64,000 nt of DNA from positions 4,031,451-4,095,450 of the forward strand of contig NZ_SJOM01000007.1 of NCBI RefSeq assembly GCF_004762045.1, given 5' to 3'. Positions 17,837 through 26,873 of the stretch are shown here, piece after piece; the stretch's first letter is position 1; every line of letters begins with the position of its first letter. This stretch comes from Mycobacterium sp. DL99 (GTDB lineage Bacteria > Actinomycetota > Actinomycetes > Mycobacteriales > Mycobacteriaceae). The notes beneath the pieces are model-generated. The model made no database searches and was not told where the DNA came from. It saw only the letters and a list, made by a program, of their open reading frames with translations. The position numbers and the translations under genes were made by a program.

Positions 17837-18007
17837 GTGAGTCCCAATATTCCACCGCAAGAACGCTATTCAGCGAATGCGTTCAAAGATCCCATTGGTC
17901 CCGGAGGTACTGCCGGCACACAATTGTTCCTCAACGCTGTGAGATCACTGCGGGGCGCCGAGGTCGACTTCGACGACGATTGGCGGTGCCTGCGCTACAA
18001 CTGGTGA
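17837..18007 (+). CDS. Possible small ORF after the metal ATPase
   Basis: A 56-codon frame starting GTG (SPNIPPQERYSANAFKD ... DDDWRCLRYNW). I recognise no domain. It ends acidic and aromatic. No convincing ribosome-binding site is visible. It may be a real small gene, a remnant or chance; it lies in the otherwise empty 330-bp gap between the ATPase and the Met-rich protein gene. Confidence 0.2.
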   Translation: MSPNIPPQERYSANAFKDPIGPGGTAGTQLFLNAVRSLRGAEVDFDDDWRCLRYNW

Positions 18008-18024
18008 CCCCACCACCATATTCG

Positions 18025-18045
18025 TCTACTATTCAGGTACGTAGA
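18025..18045. promoter_or_regulatory. Inverted repeat upstream of the Met-rich protein gene
   Basis: TCTAC-N11-GTAGA, about 95 bp before the start codon at 18139. It is a candidate operator for a metal-responsive regulator; no specific family is implied by the sequence alone. Confidence 0.35.
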
Positions 18046-18138
18046 TAGCGCACGATCCACCCCCAGGCTGACGGAACGCGTGGCCGCCCACAAGACCGGG
18101 AGCGGATCGCCGTCGGGCACCACCGATCGGAGCAGCCC

Positions 18139-18696
18139 ATGACCGAATTCACCCGCCGCACCGTCCTTACCCTGGCAGTAGGCGCCAGCGGTCTGATGGC
18201 GCTGGGATACCTGCTGCGCAGCAACACCTTTGGCATGCCAGCCAGTCATTCCGAGCCCAACATGATGGGCGTATCCGGGGTCGACATGAGCCGTTACATG
18301 ACCATGTTCGCCCGACACACCGAGCTGCGACGCACCGTCGAGGAGATCCCCGGAGGCGTACGCACCACCACCGAGTCCGACTCACCGGACCTGGTCGCCC
18401 AACTGCACGCCCACGTGTCCTCGATGTATGACCACCTCGGCCAGGGCGCCGAGGTGTCCTGCATGAGCTCGACCCTGCCCACCCTGTTCCGCCGGGCCGG
18501 CGACTACCAACGGCAGATCACCTTGACCCCAGCCGGGGTCATCGCGACCGAAACCTCCACCGATCCCGACCTGACCGCCACCATCCGCGCCCACGCCCGC
18601 GAAGTCACCGGGTTCGTCGTCGACGGGATGCCCGCCATGATGGGCCCGATGATGGGTGGCGGCATGATGGGTGGCGGCATGATGGGCCCACACTAG
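18139..18696 (+). CDS. Exported Met-rich protein, probably metal-binding
   Basis: A 185-residue protein with a twin-arginine-like signal (TRRTVLTLAVGASGLMALG), Met clusters early (NMMG, DMSRYMTMF), a single CMSS, and a C-terminal tail in which MMG units are repeated (MPAMMGPMMGGGMMG and on to MMGPH). Methionine-rich tails commonly bind Cu(I) or Ag(I). Position next to the CmtR-like sensor and P1B pump supports a periplasmic metal-handling role. No enzymatic domain is recognised. Confidence 0.7.
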   Translation: MTEFTRRTVLTLAVGASGLMALGYLLRSNTFGMPASHSEPNMMGVSGVDMSRYMTMFARHTELRRTVEEIPGGVRTTTESDSPDLVAQLHAHVSSMYDHLGQGAEVSCMSSTLPTLFRRAGDYQRQITLTPAGVIATETSTDPDLTATIRAHAREVTGFVVDGMPAMMGPMMGGGMMGGGMMGPH

Positions 18697-18741
18697 CCAC
18701 CGCGAATCCGACTTCCCTACAACGAATCACGCACGGACGCA

Positions 18742-20562
18742 TCAGCCCCCGGTGTGGCCGCCACCCGGAGCCGGAACCCACGGCAGGCCGGGGATCGTCG
18801 GATACGGCGCGGTGGGACTCCACGGCGCCTGGGTGGTGGTCGGCGTCTGGGTGGTCGTCGGGGCCTGCGTGGTGGTCGGCGGCGCTTCCGTCGTCGTCGG
18901 GGGGGCCTCGGTTGTCGGGGTCGGTGTCTCGGCCGGCGGCGGATTCTCCGTCGCCGGCGGGGCCGCCGGCGCAGGCTGCTCCACGGTCTGCGTCACGGTG
19001 CGCGGGGCAGGCGCCTCGTGCGTGACGGTCTGCGGTGCGTCGACAGTCGCGGGTTCGTCGACCGGAGCGGCAGGTGCGGTCTCGTCCGCAGCGGCAGTCG
19101 TCGACGGGACCGCCTTGGTGTTGGACACCGGACGGGTGGGCTCATCATTGCCGGTAATGCTGATCAACACCGCCACGACGGCGACGAGCACCGCTGCGGC
19201 ACCGGCACCCAGGATCACCGGAGGCCGCCGGTACCAGGGCCGCGCCGCGATCTCGTCGAGTTCGGTCAGCTCACGCTCCCCGAACTCGAGTTGGGGGCGC
19301 GCCGCGGTGCGTCCCCCCGCGGGTTCGAATCCGGTGTCGAAATCGGCCCCGTAATCGTCTCCGTAACGTTCGGCACTGTAGTCATCGACCGGTGCGACAT
19401 CGGGCACGTTCTGGGCATCGGACCAGGCCAACGCCTGGGGTGCGGCCGGGGGCTCGGGCGCGACCAGTGCGGCGGCGGTGGTCGGCGGGGCCCCAGCGGA
19501 GGCCGGGGCCATCGCGGTCATGCCCTCCTCGGCGGTGCCGCGCACCCCGATCAGGCCGCCCCCGATGGCCGGGGTCAGCTCCGGCCGGGCCGCGGTGATC
19601 ACCGGCAGTCGCAGGTGCTCGGATAGCGTCGTGGTGATCGCCGGGATCCTGGCGCCGCCGCCGGTGGTGGCAACCGCAACGAGCTCACCGGGGCGCAGCC
19701 CGGCACGATCTACCGCACCGTGCAGAACCGACATGAACTCACGCAGCGGTGCGGCGATCACATCATCGAGTTCGTTGCGGTTCAATCGCACGTCGCTGCG
19801 ATGCCCGGGCAGTTCGGCGACCAGCGCTGTGACGGACTCGGTGGACAGACGCTCCTTGGCGCGCCGGCACTCGGCGCGCAGGCGGCCCAGCGACCCGATG
19901 GCCGAGGTGCTGGCCAGGTCGATCGTTCCGGCCGCGGACAGGTCGTTCACCACATGGGTCAGCAGCCCCTGGTCGATCAGGTCGCCCGACAGATCGGGGT
20001 GCCGAATCGTCGGCGCGATCGGCTGATACCCGTTGTCCGCGTCGGCAAGCGTGATGCTGGTGCCGCTGCCCCCGAAATCGCACACGGCGATCACACCGCG
20101 CGTCGGCACCCCGGGGTTGTCCTGCAGCGCGATCAGTGCCGCCTTCGCGTCGGGCACCAGCACCGGATCGCCGAAGCCTCCGACCGCGGCCAGTTCGGTG
20201 CGTAGCGCCTCGACCTGGTTGGGCCGCCAATGCGCGGGATGGGTGACGGCGATCGGATCGGCCGGCGGGCGTCCCCCGGTCAGCGTGCGCAGCAGCGCCG
20301 CCAGGGCGTCGGCCAGCACGGCCTCGCCCCGGTGCGACGAGCCGTCGGGGGCCAGCATCCCGACCGGGTCCCCCACCCGCTCGACGAAGTCGGTGAGGAT
20401 CAGACCTCGTTCGTTCAGGTTCGGGTTCTCGCTGGGTACGCCCACTTCAGCGGCCCGATGCGGGAACAGCGTCAGCACCGGCGACCGCGTCACCGCGGCG
20501 CGGTTCACCACTACCGCTGTGAGGTTGGTCGATCCAATCGACAACCCGATCCCGTCAGCCAT
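18742..20562 (-). CDS. Membrane-anchored Hsp70-like protein with Thr/Pro-rich tail
   Basis: A 606-residue protein. Residues about 1-330 form an actin/Hsp70-type ATPase domain (GLSIGSTNLTAV phosphate 1, AVCDFGGSGTSITLAD phosphate 2, VATTGGGARIPAI adenosine motif). There is no Hsp70 substrate-binding domain. An Ala/Pro-rich linker leads to one transmembrane helix (VILGAGAAAVLVAVVAVLI) and an outer tail of TTTEAPP/TTTQAP repeats ending GGGHTGG. Similar proline-rich Hsp70-like proteins are known in mycobacteria. The ATG at 20562 is preferred over an upstream start because homology begins there. Confidence 0.75.
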   Translation of the reverse strand: MADGIGLSIGSTNLTAVVVNRAAVTRSPVLTLFPHRAAEVGVPSENPNLNERGLILTDFVERVGDPVGMLAPDGSSHRGEAVLADALAALLRTLTGGRPPADPIAVTHPAHWRPNQVEALRTELAAVGGFGDPVLVPDAKAALIALQDNPGVPTRGVIAVCDFGGSGTSITLADADNGYQPIAPTIRHPDLSGDLIDQGLLTHVVNDLSAAGTIDLASTSAIGSLGRLRAECRRAKERLSTESVTALVAELPGHRSDVRLNRNELDDVIAAPLREFMSVLHGAVDRAGLRPGELVAVATTGGGARIPAITTTLSEHLRLPVITAARPELTPAIGGGLIGVRGTAEEGMTAMAPASAGAPPTTAAALVAPEPPAAPQALAWSDAQNVPDVAPVDDYSAERYGDDYGADFDTGFEPAGGRTAARPQLEFGERELTELDEIAARPWYRRPPVILGAGAAAVLVAVVAVLISITGNDEPTRPVSNTKAVPSTTAAADETAPAAPVDEPATVDAPQTVTHEAPAPRTVTQTVEQPAPAAPPATENPPPAETPTPTTEAPPTTTEAPPTTTQAPTTTQTPTTTQAPWSPTAPYPTIPGLPWVPAPGGGHTGG

Positions 20563-20625
20563 GTCACCCCGTTTCGAGAAGAACCCTATCCGGTAGTCCA
20601 TCTCGTTTGACGGGGCTGGCGTTAC

Positions 20626-21699
20626 CTAGCGAATGGTGCCCAGGCCTGGAATCAGTGGTAGATCCAGGGGTGTCACCCATCCCGGCGAATGTTCATTGAC
20701 AGCGGGCACGGCGTTGAGCGCCCGCAGTCCGGTGGCCAGGCAGCCCGCGGCGGCCGCATCGCGCCCGGAGCCGTCGGTGAACCGGAACGCGGTCTCCTGG
20801 GAGATGCTCGGGGTGCCCTCGATGTCGACGCGGTAGACGTCGTTGTCGTTTCCGGACGGCCAGTCCGGTGCGGCGTCCAGGCCGATCCGGTTGACGTGCT
20901 CGAGCTGAATCCGGGTCTCGCCGCGGTAGACGCCGTTGATCGTGAAGCGCACGGCGGCGACGTTGCCGGCCGGGATGATGCCCTTGGCCGATTTGCGTTC
21001 ATCCGGGGTGATCCACTTGTCCCACGTGGTGGTGATCTCGTCGAGCTCGATACCCGCCGCGTGCGCGATCATCGGAACCGTTGCGCCCCAGGCGAAGATG
21101 AGGATGTCCGGCGTTTCGAGCAGCGCCCGCTTCTCGGGCGGCCTCCCGATGCCCATCTCGAATTCGTAGTCACCGGTGTAGTTGGTGTAGTCCAGCAGTT
21201 CCGACGCCCGCACGCTGCGTATCTCTGAGCACAGGCCCATCAAGGTCATCGGGAACAGGTCATTGGCGAAGCCGGGGTCGATCCCGGTGGTGAAGCACGA
21301 CGCCCCTCCCGCCTCGCAGGCCTCGGTGATCGGCTCGATCCAGGCCGGCGGGTTGAGGTGCATCTTGGGCCAGACCCAGGGGGTCATCGCGGTCGAGCAG
21401 ACATCGATACCGGCCCGCAGGAATCGGCCGATCACATCGATGTTGACGTCCGCATGGGCGGCTGTCGGCCCGTAATGCACCAACGCGTCGGGCTTCAGCG
21501 CGATGAGCGCGTCGATGTCGTCGGTGGCCCGGACCCCGATGGGGGCACCGAGGCCGCAGATCTCGCCGGCGTCGCGCCCCACCTTCTCCGGGTTGCTGAC
21601 ACCGACACCGACGAGTTCGAACAAGGGGTGCTTGACGATCTCGGCAATCACCATCTGCCCCACGAAACCGGTGCCCCAAACCACTACACGCTTGACCAT
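20626..21699 (-). CDS. Dihydrodipicolinate reductase-like NAD(P)-dependent amine dehydrogenase
   Basis: A 357-residue protein. It has an N-terminal Rossmann motif (VVVWGTGFVGQMVIAEIVKH), a VHYGPTAAHADVN segment, and TTGIDPGFANDLFPMTLMG, features of the DapB-like/2,4-diaminopentanoate dehydrogenase family. Mycobacteria have several such proteins of unknown substrate. The start at 21699 is chosen because residues upstream are antisense to the next SDR gene. Divergent from that SDR. Confidence 0.7.
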   Translation of the reverse strand: MVKRVVVWGTGFVGQMVIAEIVKHPLFELVGVGVSNPEKVGRDAGEICGLGAPIGVRATDDIDALIALKPDALVHYGPTAAHADVNIDVIGRFLRAGIDVCSTAMTPWVWPKMHLNPPAWIEPITEACEAGGASCFTTGIDPGFANDLFPMTLMGLCSEIRSVRASELLDYTNYTGDYEFEMGIGRPPEKRALLETPDILIFAWGATVPMIAHAAGIELDEITTTWDKWITPDERKSAKGIIPAGNVAAVRFTINGVYRGETRIQLEHVNRIGLDAAPDWPSGNDNDVYRVDIEGTPSISQETAFRFTDGSGRDAAAAGCLATGLRALNAVPAVNEHSPGWVTPLDLPLIPGLGTIR

Positions 21700-21840
21700 C
21701 CGAACACCCTGGCACAAAGTGGGGCCAATCACACCGAGAATCTCCAGTGACCGGGAATCTCCGCTCGGACACCGACCTTTACCAAGCATGGCCCACGGCC
21801 GGTCCGGCCGGAAAGCCTTTAACGCGTGGAAGGAAACGAC

Positions 21841-22587
21841 ATGACATCTGCATCCCTGGCCGGGCGGCGCGCACTGGTAACCGGAGGCTCCCGCGGGATC
21901 GGCGCAGAGATCGTCCGGCGCCTGGCCGCCGACGGCGCCGCCGTGGCGTTCACCTACGGATCGTCGGCGGCCGAGGCCGACAAGCTGGTCGCCGAGCTCA
22001 CGGCCGACGGCGCCAAGGCCGTGGCGATCCAGGCCGACAGCGCCGATCCGGCCCAGGTCGCCGGCGCGGTCGAGCGCGCCGTGACAGATCTCGGTGGTCT
22101 GGATGTCCTGGTCAACAACGCTGGGGTGGCGGTGATTTCGCCGATCGACGACTTCCCGCAAGAGCAATTCGACCGGTTGGTGGCGGTCAACATCGGTGGC
22201 GTGTTCGCCGCCATCCGCGCCGCAGTGGCCCATCTCGGCGAGGGGGCCCGGATCATCAACATCGGCAGCATCAACGCCGACCGGGTACCCGAGCCGGGGT
22301 TGTCGGCCTACGCGATGACCAAAGGCGCGGTCGCCTCGCTGACCCGAGGCCTGGCCCGCGAGCTGGGCCCGCGCGGGATCACGGTCAACAACGTGCAGCC
22401 GGGTCCGATCGATACCGACATGAACCCCGATCAAGGCGAGTTCGCCGAGGCGGCAAAGGGAGTCGTCGCACTGGGCCGCTATGGGCACACCAGCGACATC
22501 GCGGCCGTGGTGAGCTTCCTGGCCGGCCCGGAATCCGGGTTCGTCACCGGGGCGAACTGGAACGTCGACGGCGGGTTCACCGCCTGA
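21841..22587 (+). CDS. Short-chain dehydrogenase/reductase (FabG-like)
   Basis: A 248-residue classical SDR with TGGSRGIG, NNAGVAV, the Ser of NIGSINA, YAMTKGAVA (Tyr/Lys) and a terminal VDGGFTA. It resembles FabG/glucose dehydrogenase-type 3-oxoacyl reductases. The ATG at 21841 follows a GGAAGGAAA ribosome-binding site; a GTG at 21826 would add five residues. Substrate unknown. Confidence 0.87.
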   Translation: MTSASLAGRRALVTGGSRGIGAEIVRRLAADGAAVAFTYGSSAAEADKLVAELTADGAKAVAIQADSADPAQVAGAVERAVTDLGGLDVLVNNAGVAVISPIDDFPQEQFDRLVAVNIGGVFAAIRAAVAHLGEGARIINIGSINADRVPEPGLSAYAMTKGAVASLTRGLARELGPRGITVNNVQPGPIDTDMNPDQGEFAEAAKGVVALGRYGHTSDIAAVVSFLAGPESGFVTGANWNVDGGFTA

Positions 22588-22590
22588 CGG

Positions 22591-23661
22591 TCACAGGTTG
22601 ACGGGATCGGGCTGACGCGGCGTCTTGGAGGTGTCCTTCAGCCCGGCCTTGAACTGCATTGCCCGGTAAGGCCATCCCGTGTCGGTGCGCCATTGCGATA
22701 CCACCAGCCCGACGCCGCCGGTGATGCCGAAGCGGGAGCCCGGCAGCAGGTAGCCGCCGTAGAGCTGGGCGACCTTGTTGTGGGCCTGGTCCTCTGCCTC
22801 CCACGACGATCCGACGATCGGTGTCTGCACCGGGGTGGTGTACATGTTGGCCACCGGGGAGGACACCACCCGGTAGCCCAATGCGTATGAGGAGGCCAGG
22901 AATCCGCCCAGGACCCATCTGCCCGGAGCGGTGCGGCGGAAGGTCAGCTCACCCCAGGTCTCGTCCGGCGGCGTGATCGGCGTGGCCTGCCGCCCCCACT
23001 GCCAGCGTCCGTTGGTGAACCCCCAACTGACGTACTGCGACCGCCGGCCGATCTGATCGGGCCGGACCCGCATCAGGATGATGCCCTTGTCGCGCTGAAA
23101 TCCCGTGGCCACCACGTACACCCAACCGTCGTGGGGATCGAAGTCCCACGACCAGCATTGGGCGTAACCATCGTGCAGGTCGGCCGGGAACTTCGCCTCC
23201 TCACCCAGATGGGTCCACGACACCCCGCTGTCGTCGGAGCGCCAGATCTCAGTCCAGATCACCGTGCCGAAGCCATGATTGACGATCGCGTGCAGGTACA
23301 GCGAGTCGCCCACCCGCAGCAGATCCGACGGGATCACGGTGCTGATCCCGCCATGCCGCCACCCGGATGCCTCGTCGTCATGGATGTAGTGCCACAGTTG
23401 GCGCGCGTAGGTGGGGTCGGCTCCCCCGGCGAATTCGTAGACGATCTCGTGGTTGGCGTCGCCGGAGCCGATCAGCACCACCGGTGAACGCCAGTCGCCC
23501 TGCCCGACGCGGCTGCCGGAGAACGTGTCGCCGAATACCGACACCAGCTTGCCGTTGGGTGCGACGACCGACGCACCGAGATCAGTGGCGGTGACGCCGA
23601 ACCGGTCGGTGCGGCCGGGCCCGGTGATGTCGACGACTTTTCCGTCGATCAGCGGTAGCAC
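22591..23661 (-). CDS. DUF4185-domain protein
   Basis: A 356-residue protein with a beta-propeller-like pattern: DLGASVVAPNGKLVSVFGDT, WRSPVVLIG, IWRSDDSGVSW, WVYVVATGF. These fit DUF4185, which resembles sialidase/glycosidase propellers. The start GTG at 23661 has a GGGGAG ribosome-binding site and removes an implausible Ser/Arg-rich extension that overlaps the upstream gene. It starts 19 bp after the secreted-protein gene, so the two form an operon. Substrate unknown. Confidence 0.75.
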   Translation of the reverse strand: MLPLIDGKVVDITGPGRTDRFGVTATDLGASVVAPNGKLVSVFGDTFSGSRVGQGDWRSPVVLIGSGDANHEIVYEFAGGADPTYARQLWHYIHDDEASGWRHGGISTVIPSDLLRVGDSLYLHAIVNHGFGTVIWTEIWRSDDSGVSWTHLGEEAKFPADLHDGYAQCWSWDFDPHDGWVYVVATGFQRDKGIILMRVRPDQIGRRSQYVSWGFTNGRWQWGRQATPITPPDETWGELTFRRTAPGRWVLGGFLASSYALGYRVVSSPVANMYTTPVQTPIVGSSWEAEDQAHNKVAQLYGGYLLPGSRFGITGGVGLVVSQWRTDTGWPYRAMQFKAGLKDTSKTPRQPDPVNL

Positions 23662-23680
23662 TCCCCGTCGGTCCTTGCGC

Positions 23681-24220
23681 CTAGGTGCACCACCGCAAGC
23701 CACCCGGCTCGCAGTCGAGCGGGTAGACGTCGACGGGCTTCGGCAACGGCTCCTTGAACGCCAGCTTGAACGGGAAGTTGAGGATCGCCGGCTCGATGGT
23801 GCCGCCACATGCCTGGTTGTGGGCCACGCTGCGGGTGCCGGTCATCGCAATATCGTCGAACTTGTAGGTCTCGGTGGTCGGCTCCCAGCTGCCGTCCGGG
23901 CACTGCATGCCTTCGATCGCCGCCGTCGAATACGTCCACACCCCGCCGGTGAGCCGTGCGTCGCCGCCCTTGAGGTCTTTGGTCGTCGCGACGTGCAGTC
24001 GGCATGCCACCGCCAGTTCGAGCGGCTCACGCAGATCGCCGACCACCGGGACGCAGGACGGGTACACCGTCCAGGTCTGCGGGTCCATGCCGTCCTGGGT
24101 GTAGGTGTAGACGCCCTGCATGACGGGATCGGCCTGTGCCGGGGCGGCAACCCCCAGGCTGAGTCCGATTCCCAGAGCCGACATCAGGGCGGTCGCGGCC
24201 GCCGCGCGCTTGAAGGTCAC
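23681..24220 (-). CDS. Secreted mycobacterial protein of unknown function
   Basis: A 179-residue protein with a signal peptide (AAAATALMSALGIGLSLGVA, cut near AQA-DP). The mature part is Cys-containing (PSCVP, ACRLH, MQCPDG, QACGGT, LDCEPG, WCT), suggesting disulfides. No domain recognised. First gene of an operon with DUF4185. Confidence 0.75.
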   Translation of the reverse strand: MTFKRAAAATALMSALGIGLSLGVAAPAQADPVMQGVYTYTQDGMDPQTWTVYPSCVPVVGDLREPLELAVACRLHVATTKDLKGGDARLTGGVWTYSTAAIEGMQCPDGSWEPTTETYKFDDIAMTGTRSVAHNQACGGTIEPAILNFPFKLAFKEPLPKPVDVYPLDCEPGGLRWCT

Positions 24221-24348
24221 AATGGGTGAGTATCGCAGTCTTCATCAGCGTCGTCACCGGTATGGGTCCGGATATCTCACGCCGGCCCCCGTGGCGGCCC
24301 CAGCGGGTGAGCGTACGGCGGATCACCCGCGGTGATCCTGGAGTAATC

Positions 24349-25890
24349 GTGACGACACGACCAGCGATGAAAACGTTGGCGGCAGTCCTGGTATTCGTGC
24401 TGGCTGCCTGCTCGGCGGCGTGTTCCACGGGCAGCCGAATCGACCTGGGCGACGAGTCGTCGGGCAATCTCATCGCGGCCATCGCAGGGGAACCCGATCA
24501 GCTCGACCCACACCGAACCAGCGCCTATTTCTCGTTCGAAGTGTTGGAGAACGTGTTCGACACGCTGGTCGAGCCCGACGAGGACCTACAGATGCGGCCG
24601 GCGCTGGCGCAGTCCTGGGAGGTCAGCGACGACCAACTCACCTGGACGTTTCACCTGCGCGACGGCGTGCGCTGGCATGACGGCAGCCCGCTGACCGCCG
24701 ACGACGTGGTCTATTCGTACCGGCGCATCATCGACGAACAACTGACCAACGTCGACAAGTTCAGTGCCCTCAGCAGTGTCACCGCGCCGGACCCGGCGAC
24801 CGTGCGGATCACGGTCCGCCGGCCCACCCCGAACCTGCTGACCAACCTCGGCGGGTTCAAGGGCATGGCGATCGTGCAGCGCGCCAACGTCGAGAGCGGG
24901 CAGATCGCCACCCATCCGATCGGCACCGGCCCGTTCTCGTTCGCCGGACGGCGCAGCGGTGACTCCATCACACTCAAGGCCAACCCGCACTATTGGGGAG
25001 GTGCTCCCCCGGTTTCCGGGGTGACGTTCCGGTTCATCTCCGAGCCGACGACGGCGTTGTCGGCGCTGCAGGCCGGCGAGATCGATTGGACAGATTCGGT
25101 GCCGCCGCAGCGGGTGGCACAGTTGCGCGACGACGACTCGCTGACGCTGGCACTCACTCCGGGAAACGACTACTGGTATCTGGCGCTCAACGAAGCCCGG
25201 CCGCCATGGAATGACCCGCGGGTGCGCGAGGCCATCGCTTACGCCATCGACCGGGATGCGATCGCCGCGGCCACCAGCTACCGCACCGCGGAGGTCAACC
25301 AGCTGGCGATCCCGCGCGGCAGCCCGTGGTTCACCGACTATCACCGGTACCACTACGACACGGACAAGGCACGGAGCCTCCTCCGGGACGCGGGTGCGGC
25401 CCCACACGACCTCGACATGCTGGCCACCAGCGAGTACCCCGAGACGGTGACGGCAGCCCAGATCATCGCCGACAACCTTGCGTCCCTTGGCATCACGGTG
25501 AACATCCGCACGGTGGACTTCGCCACCTGGCTCGACGAACAGAACACCGGCCGCTTCGACATGCTGATGATGGGGTGGCTGGGAAACATCGACCCGGACG
25601 ATTTCTACTACGCCCAGCACCACACACACGGCACGAGCAATGCGCAGAAGTTCTCCGACCCCGAGGTGGACCGACTGCTGAATGCCGGCCGTACCGAAAC
25701 CGATGTCGCCAAGCGAAAAGACATCTACGCCAAGGCCGCAACCCAGATCGCGGACCAGGCCAGCTACATCTACCTGTACAACCCGTCGGTGATCCAGGCC
25801 TGGGCCAACAACCTGTCGGGGTATCAGGTGCGCCGCGACGGTGCCGTCCGGTTCCGCACCGCCGACCTTGACGGAGATGAAACCCAGTGA
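24349..25890 (+). CDS. dppA: Peptide/nickel ABC transporter substrate-binding lipoprotein
   Basis: A family 5 solute-binding protein of 513 residues. The signal peptide ends VLAACSAAC, with a lipobox Cys. The body has EPDQLDPHRTSAYFSFEVLE, DTLVEPDEDL, LAQSWEVSDDQLTWTFHLRD, GVRWHDGSPLTADDVVYSYR, and ARPPWNDPRVREAIAYAIDR, all typical of DppA/OppA. The GTG at 24349 with a GGAG site is chosen; ATG at 24367 is an alternative. First gene of a dppABCD-type operon, coupled to the permease by GTGA. Confidence 0.88.
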   Translation: MTTRPAMKTLAAVLVFVLAACSAACSTGSRIDLGDESSGNLIAAIAGEPDQLDPHRTSAYFSFEVLENVFDTLVEPDEDLQMRPALAQSWEVSDDQLTWTFHLRDGVRWHDGSPLTADDVVYSYRRIIDEQLTNVDKFSALSSVTAPDPATVRITVRRPTPNLLTNLGGFKGMAIVQRANVESGQIATHPIGTGPFSFAGRRSGDSITLKANPHYWGGAPPVSGVTFRFISEPTTALSALQAGEIDWTDSVPPQRVAQLRDDDSLTLALTPGNDYWYLALNEARPPWNDPRVREAIAYAIDRDAIAAATSYRTAEVNQLAIPRGSPWFTDYHRYHYDTDKARSLLRDAGAAPHDLDMLATSEYPETVTAAQIIADNLASLGITVNIRTVDFATWLDEQNTGRFDMLMMGWLGNIDPDDFYYAQHHTHGTSNAQKFSDPEVDRLLNAGRTETDVAKRKDIYAKAATQIADQASYIYLYNPSVIQAWANNLSGYQVRRDGAVRFRTADLDGDETQ

Positions 25891-26873
25891 CCCAAAAGGC
25901 TTTGAGCACGATTCGTGCGAACCACCCGATCGTGGAGTTCCTGGCCCGCCGGCTGCTGTACTCGGCGGTGGTGCTCGTCGGCGTGCTCGTCGTGGTATTC
26001 GCCCTGGTACACCTGGTGCCGGGCGATCCGGTCCGCATCGCGCTCGGCACCCGCTACACCCCGCAGGCCTACGACGCGCTGCGAGCGGCCAGCGGTATGG
26101 ACCGCCCCATCGTCGAGCAGTTCTTCTCGTATCTCGGCTCAGCACTGACCGGCGACCTCGGCGTCAGCTTCCGCAACGGTGACCCGGTCACGGTGACCCT
26201 GCTCGACCGGCTGCCCGCCACCTTGTCGCTCGGGGTAGTCGGCATCCTCATCGCCCTGGTGATCGCGCTACCCGCCGGGATCTTCGCCGCGCTGCGGGAG
26301 GGACGGGCCAGCGACGCGATCGTGCGGGTCGCCAGTCAGTTCGGGGTATCGGTGCCGGATTTCTGGTTGGGCATCCTGCTGATCGGCGTGTTCGCCTCGA
26401 CGCTGGGCTGGTTACCCACCTCCGGATACCGTCCGCTGCTGGGTGATCCGGGCGGCTGGCTGCGTCACATCATCCTGCCCGGTCTGACGGTCGGCCTGGT
26501 GGCCGGCGCCATCATGACGCGCTACGTGCGCTCGGCGGTGCTGGAGGTCGCCGCCATGGGCTACGTCCGCACCGCCCGGTCCAAGGGCCTGGCACCGCCG
26601 GTGGTCACTTTCCGCCACATCGTGCGCAACGCGCTGCTGCCGGTGTTGACCATCACCGGGATCCAATTGGCCACGATCCTCGGTGGGGTCATCGTGGTGG
26701 AAGTGGTCTTCGCCTGGCCGGGTTTGGGCCGATTGGTGTTCAATTCCGTTGCCGCGCGGGACTATCCCGTGATCCAGGGTGCGGTGTTGTTGATCGCGGT
26801 GCTGTTCCTGCTGATCAACCTGCTGGTGGACGTGCTGTATGCGGTCGTCGACCCGAGAATCCGGCTGTCGTGA
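25887..26873 (+). CDS. dppB: Peptide ABC transporter permease, DppB-type
   Basis: A 328-residue inner-membrane protein with six predicted helices. It carries family features LVPGDPVRIALGTRYTPQAY, the EAA loop (YVRTARSKGLAPPVVTFRH), ILGGVIVVEVVFAWPGLGRL, and a terminal DVLYAVVDPRIRLS. Overlaps dppA and dppC by four bases. Forms the translocation pore with DppC. Confidence 0.92.
   Translation: MTQKALSTIRANHPIVEFLARRLLYSAVVLVGVLVVVFALVHLVPGDPVRIALGTRYTPQAYDALRAASGMDRPIVEQFFSYLGSALTGDLGVSFRNGDPVTVTLLDRLPATLSLGVVGILIALVIALPAGIFAALREGRASDAIVRVASQFGVSVPDFWLGILLIGVFASTLGWLPTSGYRPLLGDPGGWLRHIILPGLTVGLVAGAIMTRYVRSAVLEVAAMGYVRTARSKGLAPPVVTFRHIVRNALLPVLTITGIQLATILGGVIVVEVVFAWPGLGRLVFNSVAARDYPVIQGAVLLIAVLFLLINLLVDVLYAVVDPRIRLS

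Noticed and set aside
21700..22488. N-terminal extension of the amine dehydrogenase-like protein
   Set aside because: The open frame is antisense to the well-supported SDR gene at 21841-22587, and homology starts at VKRVVVWGTG after the ATG at 21699.
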